Under the pieces are notes generated by a model, which worked only from the letters and a program-made list of their open reading frames with translations, was not told the DNA's origin and searched no databases. Made by a program: the position numbers and the translations under genes. From NCBI RefSeq assembly GCF_000227585.1, contig NZ_CAFB01000034.1:62001-126000 (forward strand): 64,000 nt of DNA, in the 5' to 3' direction. The first letter of the stretch is position 1. Each line of letters starts with the position of its first letter. Source of the stretch: Candidatus Glomeribacter gigasporarum BEG34. GTDB taxonomy: Bacteria > Pseudomonadota > Gammaproteobacteria > Burkholderiales > Burkholderiaceae. Positions 34,738 through 42,926 of the stretch are shown piece by piece.

Positions 34738-35667
34738 CTAAGGGGTCGCTGCGGCAGCGCAAATCTGCAAAAAATCATCCGCTTTCAACGAAGCGCCGCC
34801 AATCAACCCCCCGTCGATGCCCGGTTCGCGGAACAGGGCGCGCGCATTGTCGGGTTTCACGCTGCCGCCATAGAGCACGGGCACATGTGCAAGTTGTGTA
34901 TCCAATGCGGCGAGCGTGCGATGCAATACGGAATGGATCGCGCGCACTTCATCTGCTTGCGCGCTTTTGCCCGCGCCAATCGCCCAGACCGGTTCGTAGG
35001 CAATCACAAGTTGCGCGGCCTGTTTAGCCGTCAGGACATCCAGCACCCTCTGGAGTTGTCTTTTGACCGTCCGTTCGGCGCGCCCGGCGTCGCGCTCGGC
35101 GCGCGTTTCTCCGACACAGACCACGGGCGTTAATCCCGCGTCCAGCGCGCGCAGCGCCTTCTCTGCAACGACCTGATCGCTTTCCTGATGATGGGCGCGC
35201 CGTTCGGAATGGCCGATCAATGCGAATGTTGCGCCGAATTCAGCGGCCATTGCCGCAGACACTTCGCCGGTATACGCGCCTTGCGCATGCGCGGAGACAT
35301 CCTGTACCCCCCACGCAATGCAGCTGCTGTTCAGCAGCGTTTGAGTTTGGGCGAGATAGGGAAAGGGCACGCATACTGCAATCTGTAGCGCCTTTTTCAG
35401 CGGCTTGCCCGGTGTTGCTTCACGCTCGCCGTATGAGCTCGCTGCGGGGTCGCCTCCATCGCTGCGCGATGGAGACCTGCTCCGCCCGCATCGATCTCCA
35501 TACTGTCTTCGCGCTCGCTCCTTGGGCAATCTCACTGAAAAATGCTCTAGCGTTCCGCTCAGTTGTTCGGCCCCTTGGGTCAACGCATTGAGCAACGCTG
35601 CATTGCGGGCGAGACTGCCGTGCATTTTCCAGTTGCCGATGATGAGTCTAAGAGTGGAGCCGGGCAT
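34738..35667 (-). CDS. tpiA: Triosephosphate isomerase with an in-frame PE1 insertion
   Basis: 309 residues instead of ~250. It interconverts dihydroxyacetone phosphate and glyceraldehyde 3-phosphate. Catalytic Lys in IIGNWKMHGS, His in IGHSERRAHH, Glu in IAYEPVWAIG and loop 6 GAGKS are present, with the phosphate-binding YGGSVKP at the end. Residues ~40-94, between the first helix and strand beta-2 (IAVCVPFPY), are encoded by a complete PE1 element and are Arg/Ser-rich ([20 protein letters not shown]). The start ATG at 35667 overlaps the purF stop (TGATG). The gene is open from end to end, so an active enzyme with a large surface loop is likely. Confidence 0.92.
   Translation of the reverse strand: MPGSTLRLIIGNWKMHGSLARNAALLNALTQGAEQLSGTLEHFSVRLPKERARRQYGDRCGRSRSPSRSDGGDPAASSYGEREATPGKPLKKALQIAVCVPFPYLAQTQTLLNSSCIAWGVQDVSAHAQGAYTGEVSAAMAAEFGATFALIGHSERRAHHQESDQVVAEKALRALDAGLTPVVCVGETRAERDAGRAERTVKRQLQRVLDVLTAKQAAQLVIAYEPVWAIGAGKSAQADEVRAIHSVLHRTLAALDTQLAHVPVLYGGSVKPDNARALFREPGIDGGLIGGASLKADDFLQICAAAATP
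35386..35549. repeat. PE1 palindromic element inside tpiA
   Basis: 164 bp, left end TAGCGCCTTTTTCAGCGG, right end CACTGAAAAATGCTCTA. A perfect inner hairpin lies near the centre (CCTCCATCG, then CGATGGAG). It adds about 55 codons to tpiA with no stop and without changing the downstream frame. Confidence 0.93.
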
Positions 35668-37154
35668 CAGAGGCCCCAATCCTGCAACGCATCCGGCGGA
35701 CTTGAGCGCATACGTTCAAGGGATTCCAGATATTCGTTCGTAATATCGCCCGTTACGTACTGACCATCAAAACAGGAGGCTTCAAAGCGCGCGAGCAGTG
35801 GGTTCAGATCACGCACGGCTTGCTGCATGGCGTCCAGGTCCTGATAAACCAGCCGATCCGCGCCGATGAACCTTGCCACCTCTTCAGCGCTCCGTCCATA
35901 GGCCACCAGTTCGTTGCGCGTTGGCATATCGATGCCATATACATTCGGAAACTGAACGGGCGGCGCGGCGCTTGCGAAGAACACTTTGTTTGCGCCCGCA
36001 TCGCGCGCCATCTGTACAATTTGCTGGCTGGTGGTGCCGCGCACAATGGAATCATCCACAATCAGTACATTACGCCCTTTGAATTCAACCCGCATTGCAT
36101 TGAGTTTTTGACGGACCGATTTTGTCCGTATGGCCTGACCGGGCATAATGAACGTGCGGCCTACATAACGGTTCTTGATAAACCCTTCCCTGTATGCAAG
36201 GCCAAGCCGGTTTGCCACCTGCATCGCAGCCGGGCGGCTGGATTCAGGGATCGGCATGACGGCGTCAATCTCGCCGGAAGACAGAACGCGGCTGATTTTC
36301 TGCGCAAGATAATCCCCCATCCGCAACCGGGCCTCATAGACAGGAACGCCATCCAGACAGGAATCCGGCCGCGCCAGATAGACGTATTCAAACAGGCAGG
36401 GATTCAACGCCGGCGCGGCGGCGCACTGGCGGCGCTGCATATGGCCGTCCACGTCAATAAAAACCGCTTCGCCTGGCGCAACGTCGCGCATGAATTTAAA
36501 ACCGGCGCTCTCAAGCGCAACCGATTCGGAGGCCGCCATCCATGCGGTTCCCTGCGGGGTTTCAAGCAGACCCATACAAAGAGGACGGATGCCATACGGA
36601 TCGCGCACGCATAACAGTCCATGCCCGGAAATGAGCGCGACCATCGCGTAGGAACCGCGCACCCGCGCGTGCAGACCGCTCACCGCGGCGAATAATGCAT
36701 CAGGCTCCAGAGCATAGCCCGCGCTGCTTTGCTGTAATTCGTGCGCGAGCACATTCAGCAAGACTTCGCTATCGGATTGCGTATTCAAGCGGCGCCGGTC
36801 AATCCGGAATAGCGCTTCCTTTAACTGTGCCGAATTCGTCAGATTGCCATTGTGCGCCAGAACAATGCCGTATGGCGCATTGATATAAAAAGGCTGCGCT
36901 TCTTGATTGCAGTCCGCCGTGCCTGTCGTCGGATAACGGACTTGTCCAATGCCGCATGTACCTGGCAAATCGCGCATATTGCGCGTGTGGAAGACATCGC
37001 GCACCATGCCGCTGGCTTTATGCATATAAAAGGCGCGGCCCTTCGCGGTCGCAATGCCCGCTGCATCCTGACCGCGGTGCTGCAATAGCAAAAGGCTGTC
37101 GTAGAGCAGCTGATTGACTGGAAATGTTGAGACCGCGCCGACAATGCCGCACAT
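35667..37154 (-). CDS. purF: Amidophosphoribosyltransferase
   Basis: 495 residues. First committed step of purine synthesis: PRPP plus glutamine to phosphoribosylamine. The catalytic N-terminal Cys follows Met (MCGIVGAVSTFPV), the Ntn glutaminase has QHRGQDAAGI, and the PRPP loop is VLIVDDSIVRGTTS. The C-terminal SSPPDALQDWGL is complete. It follows cvpA by 24 bp and overlaps tpiA by one base. Confidence 0.97.
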   Translation of the reverse strand: MCGIVGAVSTFPVNQLLYDSLLLLQHRGQDAAGIATAKGRAFYMHKASGMVRDVFHTRNMRDLPGTCGIGQVRYPTTGTADCNQEAQPFYINAPYGIVLAHNGNLTNSAQLKEALFRIDRRRLNTQSDSEVLLNVLAHELQQSSAGYALEPDALFAAVSGLHARVRGSYAMVALISGHGLLCVRDPYGIRPLCMGLLETPQGTAWMAASESVALESAGFKFMRDVAPGEAVFIDVDGHMQRRQCAAAPALNPCLFEYVYLARPDSCLDGVPVYEARLRMGDYLAQKISRVLSSGEIDAVMPIPESSRPAAMQVANRLGLAYREGFIKNRYVGRTFIMPGQAIRTKSVRQKLNAMRVEFKGRNVLIVDDSIVRGTTSQQIVQMARDAGANKVFFASAAPPVQFPNVYGIDMPTRNELVAYGRSAEEVARFIGADRLVYQDLDAMQQAVRDLNPLLARFEASCFDGQYVTGDITNEYLESLERMRSSPPDALQDWGL

Positions 37155-37178
37155 GATGAATGCTTTAAAACAGCAGAT

Positions 37179-37670
37179 TCACTGATCGCCAGGGGCCAAT
37201 ATCGCCGGCAGGAAATGCGCTTTGAGTATTTGGACGCCCTGCGCAACATAGGGTTGAAATAATGCATTGCGCCAAAAGTCTTGGCGCGGTAAATCGGTCA
37301 GCCCCGCCAGCGCAGCGCCTGCAACCACAAGCAATATGCCGCGCACAATACCGAACGCTAAACCCAATGAACTGTCCAGCGTGCGCATACCGAGCGCGCC
37401 GATCAATCGCTCGAAAAGCGTGCCGAGCACGCCCGTAATCAACATGACGGCAATCATAATGAGGATGAATGCCAGCAAGAATTGAGTGAATGCGCCGCCC
37501 GGCCAATGCGCAGGCAAATACGGCGCAAGCAGGTCCGCTGTATAACCCGCAATAATCAATGCCGCAATCCAGCCGATCAGTGCAAATAGCTCAGCCAGTA
37601 AACCGCGCCACAGTCCGCGCAATGCGGACAGGCCAATGATCAGAAGGACGGCGTAGTCGAAACCGGTCAT
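37179..37670 (-). CDS. cvpA: CvpA family membrane protein
   Basis: 163 residues with four hydrophobic segments, beginning MTGFDYAVLLIIGLSALRGLWRGLLAELFALIGWIAALIIAG, the CvpA signature. Linked to colicin V production and envelope homeostasis; biochemical role not settled. The cvpA-purF order is conserved in proteobacteria. A PE3 element lies directly upstream (37675-37962), between it and the SPOR gene, so the old operon is now split by a large set of hairpins. Confidence 0.9.
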   Translation of the reverse strand: MTGFDYAVLLIIGLSALRGLWRGLLAELFALIGWIAALIIAGYTADLLAPYLPAHWPGGAFTQFLLAFILIMIAVMLITGVLGTLFERLIGALGMRTLDSSLGLAFGIVRGILLVVAGAALAGLTDLPRQDFWRNALFQPYVAQGVQILKAHFLPAILAPGDQ

Positions 37671-37674
37671 ACTA

Positions 37675-37962
37675 TAGGGCCTATTCTCATATCAAACGGG
37701 CTTGCGAACGCCCCCTCACCGCCCGCACAGCGGTGTCGCGCGCCGCTTGTTTGGATCGGCCAAACGGCGCGCCGCGCTTCTTGCTGTGCAGACGGTGAGG
37801 GGCGTTCCTCTAAAAGGAATATTGTATGAGGTTACCGGTGATTGGGCGCGCGTGCGGCGTCATGTTCCTTGCGAATATGTCCAATATTCGCTGCGTTGCA
37901 TGCCTTGCGCGCACGCCCAATCACCGGCAACGCAAGCCCGTTTGATATGAGAACAGGCCCTA
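37675..37962. repeat. PE3 multi-hairpin element, copy 1
   Basis: 288 bp. Outer arms TAGGGCCTATTCTCATATCA and the inverse (TGATATGAGAACAGGCCCTA), extended by AACGGGCTTGCG/CGCAAGCCCGTT. Inside are two hairpins in a row: one with arms GAACGCCCCCTCACCG and an apex around GCTTGTTTGG/CCAAACGGC, and one with arms CCGGTGATTGGGCGCGCG and an apex GCGAATATGTCCAATATTCG. The right end gives the SPOR gene its TAG stop. Confidence 0.9.
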
Positions 37963-38466
37963 GTGTTTACTGCGGGTGGTCGCAAGGCCAGCCGCGCGCA
38001 ATTGTTTAAGCGCTGCCTCGGCCTGTTTACGGTCGCTGAAAGGCCCTGCCCGCACCAAAAACCGCGAATGGCCATGATCTAGTTTTTCCCGCTCCAGATA
38101 CGCCGGAAGTCTGGCTTTCTGAAGACGCGCCAACTGGGCGCGCGCGTCCTGCTCGCGGGTAAATATCCCTGCCTGAACTGCAAAATGGCTTTGGGGCGCA
38201 GGTTTGGGTTGCGCGCTCATCTCCGCGCTGGGCGCATGTTTCGCAAACGATGCAGACGACGGAGCCGCCGACGCTGCGCTGGAAGAAGCGCCGGAGGCCG
38301 CCGGCGGCGCAGCGACCCAGATTTCCATCTCGCCTCCTTGATCTGGCCGGGAAGGCGAATGCAGTAATTTAGGCAGTGCAATCACAGCCGCCAGAACCAG
38401 AATAAGCGCGCCTGCCAGCCGGTAACGCGCCCGTTGTTTTTCTGGCAGCAGCGGATTAATACGCAT
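37960..38466 (-). CDS. SPOR-domain membrane protein (DedD-like)
   Basis: 168 residues. A cytoplasmic N terminus (MRINPLLPEKQRARYR), one membrane helix (LAGALILVLAAVIALP), an Ala/Ser/Pro-rich linker and a C-terminal SPOR domain (FAVQAGIFTREQDARAQLARLQ, RFLVRAGPFSDRKQAEAALKQL). SPOR domains bind denuded glycan at the division septum. The folC-SPOR-cvpA-purF order is as in Burkholderia. The stop codon lies in PE3 copy 1, and PE3 copy 2 begins 10 bp upstream of the start, so the gene is enclosed by the two copies. Confidence 0.88.
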   Translation of the reverse strand: MRINPLLPEKQRARYRLAGALILVLAAVIALPKLLHSPSRPDQGGEMEIWVAAPPAASGASSSAASAAPSSASFAKHAPSAEMSAQPKPAPQSHFAVQAGIFTREQDARAQLARLQKARLPAYLEREKLDHGHSRFLVRAGPFSDRKQAEAALKQLRAAGLATTRSKH

Positions 38467-38475
38467 ACTTTTGAC

Positions 38476-38765
38476 CTAGGGCCTGTTCTCAATTAAAACA
38501 TGCGCGCGTTGCGCCGATATGCGAGGCTCGCAAGGAATGTAACGAAGCGAATATTCAACATATTCGCAAGGCGCATGACGCCGCGAGCCTCGCATATCGG
38601 CAGCAACCCCAAATTTGAACCTGATTTTACGGGAACAGGTGAATCCGGTCACAGGGCGGTGTTAGGCGGCGCTTGTTTGGGTTGACCAAACGGCGCGCCA
38701 CCCGCCTTGCCCTGCAACCGGATTCACCTGTTCGCGCGCATGTTTTAATTGAGAACAGGCCCTAG
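38476..38765. repeat. PE3 multi-hairpin element, copy 2
   Basis: 290 bp. Outer arms CTAGGGCCTGTTCTCAATTA and inverse. The two inner hairpins are the same kinds as in copy 1 but in reversed order: first the one with apex GCGAATATTCAACATATTCG (arms GCCGATATGCGAGGCTCGC), then the one with apex GCTTGTTTGGGTTGACCAAA (arms GAACAGGTGAATCCGG). Arm sequences differ from copy 1 while apexes are conserved. The end of folC lies inside it. Confidence 0.9.
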
Positions 38766-40079
38766 ACCCATCATGACTGCAGCAACCGTATAAAAAGAGC
38801 CAAACGCCACAATCCTATCATTCTCCTTTGCGCGCGCGCGCGCCTCTGAATAGGCATCTACAGCGTTCGTAAAACAGCGGATATCCATACGCGCCCGTTT
38901 GGATACAGGGGATGTTTGAGTGACAGGAAGCATTTCGTGCAACAGAGCCTTGATCTGCACGGCTGGCGCTGCCCGCGGTGCCGGTAAATCGGTCAAATGC
39001 CAGTGTTGAACGGCGCCCTTCATGCAGCGCAGCATCCCGGCAATATCTTTATCCCGCATCGCGCCAAACACTGCGTAAGTCTCTGGGAAAAATCCCATCT
39101 GATCCAGATTATGCGTCAGCGCCGCGACGGCATGCGGATTATGGGCCACATCCAGCACGACTGTTGGCCTGCCAGGCAATACCTGAAACCGTCCCGGCAA
39201 ATGGATATTCGCAAGTCCCAGACGGATGTCGCGCGCGGATACCGGCAGGCGCGCGCGCAATGCTTCAAGCGCCGCGAGCGCTGCCGAGGCGTTCAGAAGC
39301 TGGTTCGCGCCGCGCAGCGCCGGATATGCCAGCGCCGCGCGCGCCTGGGCGCGGCCCTGATAGCGCCATTGCTGGCGTTCACAGCCCGGTTGCGCGGCGC
39401 AGTGAAAATCATGGCCCGCCAGCCATAAATCTGCCCCGATGCGCTGCGCATACTCCACCAGGCTGCGCGGAGGCAAGGGGTCTGCGCAAATGGCCGGTTT
39501 TCCGGGCCGGAAAATGCCCGCTTTTTCAAAGCCGATCTTCTCGCGCGTGTCGCCCAGAAATTCGATGTGATCCAGGTCAATACTGCTGATAATAGCGCAA
39601 TCCGTATCCATGATATTGACCGCATCGAGCCGTCCGCCGAGGCCCACTTCCAGGATCACCGCATCCAGCGCGCGCGCCGCGAAACTGTGCAGAATCGCCA
39701 GCACCGTAAACTCGAAATACGTCAGCGATACCGGTTCGGCGAAGGCATGACGCGCACGCTCAACCGCTTCAAAATGGGGCAGCAAAGCTTCATCGCTGAG
39801 CATCTCGCCGTCCACGCGCGCGCGTTCGTTCAACGACAGCAGATGCGGCGAAGTATGGCAGCCGACGCGATAACCGGCGTGCAGCAAAATGGATTCCAGT
39901 AAGGCGCAGATTGAGCCTTTGCCATTGGTGCCGCCAACGGTGATGATCGGACATTTAAACGCCAGCTGAAGCGCATTTTTTACGGCCCTGCAACGCTCGC
40001 GGCCCAGATCGACAGGAATGGGATGCGCTTTTTCAAGATGCGCGAGCCAGTCCGGAAGCGTATTAAAGAGGTGCATCAT
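38745..40079 (-). CDS. folC: Folylpolyglutamate/dihydrofolate synthase
   Basis: 444 residues. Adds glutamate to dihydropteroate and folates. ATP loop ITVGGTNGKGSICALLES, the Mur-ligase-like centre DHIEFLGDTREKIGFEKAGIFRPGKPAI, and the C-terminal domain FQVLPGRPTVVLDVAHNPHA. The last codons (GPVLN and stop) are encoded by the terminal repeat of PE3 copy 2, so the original C terminus has been replaced by a few residues. It overlaps the helicase gene by 17 bp at the 5' side. Confidence 0.95.
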   Translation of the reverse strand: MMHLFNTLPDWLAHLEKAHPIPVDLGRERCRAVKNALQLAFKCPIITVGGTNGKGSICALLESILLHAGYRVGCHTSPHLLSLNERARVDGEMLSDEALLPHFEAVERARHAFAEPVSLTYFEFTVLAILHSFAARALDAVILEVGLGGRLDAVNIMDTDCAIISSIDLDHIEFLGDTREKIGFEKAGIFRPGKPAICADPLPPRSLVEYAQRIGADLWLAGHDFHCAAQPGCERQQWRYQGRAQARAALAYPALRGANQLLNASAALAALEALRARLPVSARDIRLGLANIHLPGRFQVLPGRPTVVLDVAHNPHAVAALTHNLDQMGFFPETYAVFGAMRDKDIAGMLRCMKGAVQHWHLTDLPAPRAAPAVQIKALLHEMLPVTQTSPVSKRARMDIRCFTNAVDAYSEARARAKENDRIVAFGSFYTVAAVMMGLGPVLN

Positions 40080-42132
40080 GGATGTTTAGAGCCTTGTTCA
40101 AAAAGCGCTGACACGCCTCCAAATCTCGGGTGCGCGCAAAAGGCGGCAAGCTTTGCCAAAAGCGCCGTCCGTAGGGTTTTTCCACCAGGCGCGAATCGCA
40201 CACCATCAATACGCCGCTATCGGTTTCGGTGCGAATCAGGCGGCCCGCGCCTTGCTTGAGCGCAATCACTGCCTGCGGCAGTTGATAGGCCATAAAGGGG
40301 TCTTGTCCCTGTTGCGCGAGCGCGTCCAGACGGGCGGCAAGCACCGGGTCGTCCGGCGGCGCGAAAGGCAGTTTATCGATGATGACCAAGGAAAGCGCTT
40401 TGCCGCGCACATCCACCCCTTCCCAAAAACTTTGACTGCCGACCAGAATGGCGTTGCCCGCCTGCTGGAAGCGTTTCAGCAGTTCAGTACGGCTGGCGTC
40501 GCCCTGTATCAACAGCGGAAAATCCCAGTCGCGCGCATGCAAAGCCTCGCGCAATTGGGCCGAAAGCCGTTCAACCGCGCGTAGTGTAGTGCACAGCACA
40601 AAGGCGCGGCCGCCGGAAGCTTTAATCACCGGCAACACCGCGTTGAGCATCGCCTCGCTAAAAGCGGGCGATGCGGGCGCCGGCAGGCCGCGCGGCACAT
40701 ATAACAACGCCTGCTGCGTATAGTCGAAGGGACTTTGAACGCTGAGCGGTAGATACGCAGGCAAGCCCATCTGCGTTGCGTAATGCGTGAAATCGCCTTT
40801 GACTGAAAGCGTTGCCGACGTAAAAATCCACGCGCGCGGCGCAGTCGCGCGCTGCTTTTCAAAAAACGCGGTGATGGACAGCGGCGTGGTATGCAAATGC
40901 ACGGATTGCGCGAATACTTCGACCCAGCGCACCCGGTCAGGCGCGGCGGACGGCGCAGTGGACAGCACAGGATAAGGCGCGCGGAAACGCGCGAGCGCGG
41001 CGCGCAACTCATGCGTCCGGCGCAGGCACTGCCCCAGCGTTTCGGCGCGCGGCGCGTGCGCCTCCAACGCGGCGGTGAGCGCATCCAGCGGCGCATCCAG
41101 CGCAGCGAGCGCGGCATGGAGCGGATGATCGGCGTCGAGCTGCGCAAACGCATATTTGGCGGCGCGCTCATCAAAAGCCAGGCGCAGATCGCGCGCCGCA
41201 GTTTCCAGCGCTGCGCAGAGCGCTGTCCAATCAGCCCCGTCGCGCGCGTGCGTCAATCCTTCGATACGGACATCGCGCGCCAGTTCGACCCACTGATAGC
41301 TCCTGACCGTCTCGCCGAAAAAGAGCGTGGCCGTATCCGGCAATTGATGCGCTTCGTCAAAAATCACCGTGTTTGCGCTCGGCAACAGTTCCTGGACGCC
41401 GCTCTCTCGCAGCATCATATCGGCGAAAAAAAGCGCGTGATTCACCACGACCAGATCAGCCTGCTGCGCTTTGCGGCGCGCGTGCATCACAAAACAGTCT
41501 TTGAGATGCGGGCATTCCTGATTCAGACAGTTTTCGCGCGTTGAAGTCACGCGCCCCCAAATCGGCGCGGATTCTGGCACTTGCGCCAATTCTGACTTGT
41601 CGCCGCTTTGACTCGTTTTTGAAAAGCGGATAATCGCGCGCACATGCGCCGCGTCCCGATGCGAAAGCGCGCCCGCATCCTGAAGCGTGCGCTGCAAATA
41701 ATAATGACACACATAATTGGCGCGGCCTTTGAGCATTGCAACGGAGAGGGGCATTGCAAGCGCGCGGCGCAGCGCCGGAATATCGCGCGCAAAGAGTTGA
41801 TCCTGCAGATGTTTCGTGCCGGTTGACAGGATGACCTTGCCGCCCCATAGCATCGCCGGAACGAGATAGGCAAAGGTTTTGCCGGTACCGGTGCCCGCCT
41901 CAACCAGCAGGGCGGTTCCGTTGCCGCTTTGATCTGTGGGTTCCTCGGAGGCGGCCTGTTCAGGATGCGCGTGCATCGCTGCCGCAATGGCGCCTGCCAT
42001 CTCCCGCTGCGCCGCGCGCACGCGATAGCCTTGCATGTTCTGAGCGAGCACGCCATTGGCCGAGAAAATCCGGTCCAATGCCTGCGCGCGCGGCGCGTCG
42101 AGTTTGAGAGAAAAAAGGCGGGCATTCGTCAT
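40063..42132 (-). CDS. DinG/YoaA-type ATP-dependent DNA helicase
   Basis: 689 residues. XPD-like superfamily 2 helicase: Walker A VEAGTGTGKTFAYLVPA, iron-sulphur cluster cysteines (CHYY, CLNQECPHLKDCF), DEAH box FDEAHQLPD, motif V/VI GSQSFWEGVDVRGKALSLVIIDKLPF and QGAGRLIRTETDSG. Such helicases unwind R-loops and damaged replication intermediates. Whether DinG or YoaA is not decided. The stop lies inside the start of folC. Confidence 0.9.
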   Translation of the reverse strand: MTNARLFSLKLDAPRAQALDRIFSANGVLAQNMQGYRVRAAQREMAGAIAAAMHAHPEQAASEEPTDQSGNGTALLVEAGTGTGKTFAYLVPAMLWGGKVILSTGTKHLQDQLFARDIPALRRALAMPLSVAMLKGRANYVCHYYLQRTLQDAGALSHRDAAHVRAIIRFSKTSQSGDKSELAQVPESAPIWGRVTSTRENCLNQECPHLKDCFVMHARRKAQQADLVVVNHALFFADMMLRESGVQELLPSANTVIFDEAHQLPDTATLFFGETVRSYQWVELARDVRIEGLTHARDGADWTALCAALETAARDLRLAFDERAAKYAFAQLDADHPLHAALAALDAPLDALTAALEAHAPRAETLGQCLRRTHELRAALARFRAPYPVLSTAPSAAPDRVRWVEVFAQSVHLHTTPLSITAFFEKQRATAPRAWIFTSATLSVKGDFTHYATQMGLPAYLPLSVQSPFDYTQQALLYVPRGLPAPASPAFSEAMLNAVLPVIKASGGRAFVLCTTLRAVERLSAQLREALHARDWDFPLLIQGDASRTELLKRFQQAGNAILVGSQSFWEGVDVRGKALSLVIIDKLPFAPPDDPVLAARLDALAQQGQDPFMAYQLPQAVIALKQGAGRLIRTETDSGVLMVCDSRLVEKPYGRRFWQSLPPFARTRDLEACQRFLNKALNIHDAPL

Positions 42133-42213
42133 TGAAGTTGGACTGGATAATGTATTGAAGACAATGCAGAATTACATTATTCTCTTATCTTCTAAGAAAC
42201 GATAGGACACACT

Positions 42214-42480
42214 ATGACTTTATTAACGGTGACCTCACGCGGGCAAGTGACTTTCCGGCAAGAGGTATTAAAACATCTTGGGGTCAAACCGGGAGAAAAG
42301 ATCGAGTTGGATTTGCTTCCGTATGGTCGAGCCGAGTTGAAATCTGTGCAGCAGAAAGGCACGTTCCGCGCACTGCACGGATTTCTGAAAGGAAAAACCA
42401 GCGGAAAAAGGCTGACCATTGACGAAATCAACACCGCAATATCCGAAGCAGGCGCGGCGGCAGGCGCAGGCGAAAAATGA
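42214..42480 (+). CDS. AbrB/VapB-type antitoxin
   Basis: 88 residues. The first ~45 form a swapped-hairpin AbrB DNA-binding domain (LLTVTSRGQVTFRQEVLKHLGVKPGEKIELDLL). The C-terminal tail (FLKGKTSGKRLTIDEINTAI) is the expected toxin-binding segment. It overlaps the PIN toxin gene by 4 bases, the usual toxin-antitoxin arrangement, and would repress its own promoter in the 80-bp AT-rich gap upstream. Confidence 0.88.
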   Translation: MTLLTVTSRGQVTFRQEVLKHLGVKPGEKIELDLLPYGRAELKSVQQKGTFRALHGFLKGKTSGKRLTIDEINTAISEAGAAAGAGEK

Positions 42481-42872
42481 AAATGACCATTGATACAAAC
42501 GTATTACTGCGCGCGGTGGTCGGGGATGACGCTCGCCAAAGCCGTCTAGCGATTCAAGCAATGGAACGTGCCGAGCTTGTTGCCATCAGTGTGCATGTGT
42601 TATGTGAACTGGCTTGGGTGCTGAATCGTCAATATGAAGTATCGCGACCCGACATTGCGGCGACTATTTGCCAGCTGCTCAACACGAAAAATGTGGCGCT
42701 GAACAGGCCAGCCGCTGAGGCTGGCTTAACAATGCTCGAATCAGGCGGAGATTTCGCCGACGGTGTGATTGCTTACGAGGGCGGTTGGCTTGGCGGAGAA
42801 ATGTTCGTGTCCTTTGACAAAAAAGCGGTTTCGCTGCTCGCGGCGCAGAATCAATCCGCACGTCTTCTATAA
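42477..42872 (+). CDS. vapC: VapC-type PIN domain toxin
   Basis: 131 residues. PIN ribonuclease fold with acidic metal-binding residues visible: Asp in MTIDTNVLLRAVVGDD, Glu in HVLCELAWVLNR, Asp in GGDFADGVIAY and Asp in FVSFDKKAV. VapC toxins cut tRNA or rRNA when the antitoxin is lost. All key residues are present, so it looks functional. It ends 54 bp before mfd. Confidence 0.9.
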   Translation: MKMTIDTNVLLRAVVGDDARQSRLAIQAMERAELVAISVHVLCELAWVLNRQYEVSRPDIAATICQLLNTKNVALNRPAAEAGLTMLESGGDFADGVIAYEGGWLGGEMFVSFDKKAVSLLAAQNQSARLL

Positions 42873-42926
42873 CATTCACATTCAAGCGCTTCACGCGCGC
42901 GCAGAACAAAAATCAACCCTTCTTTT

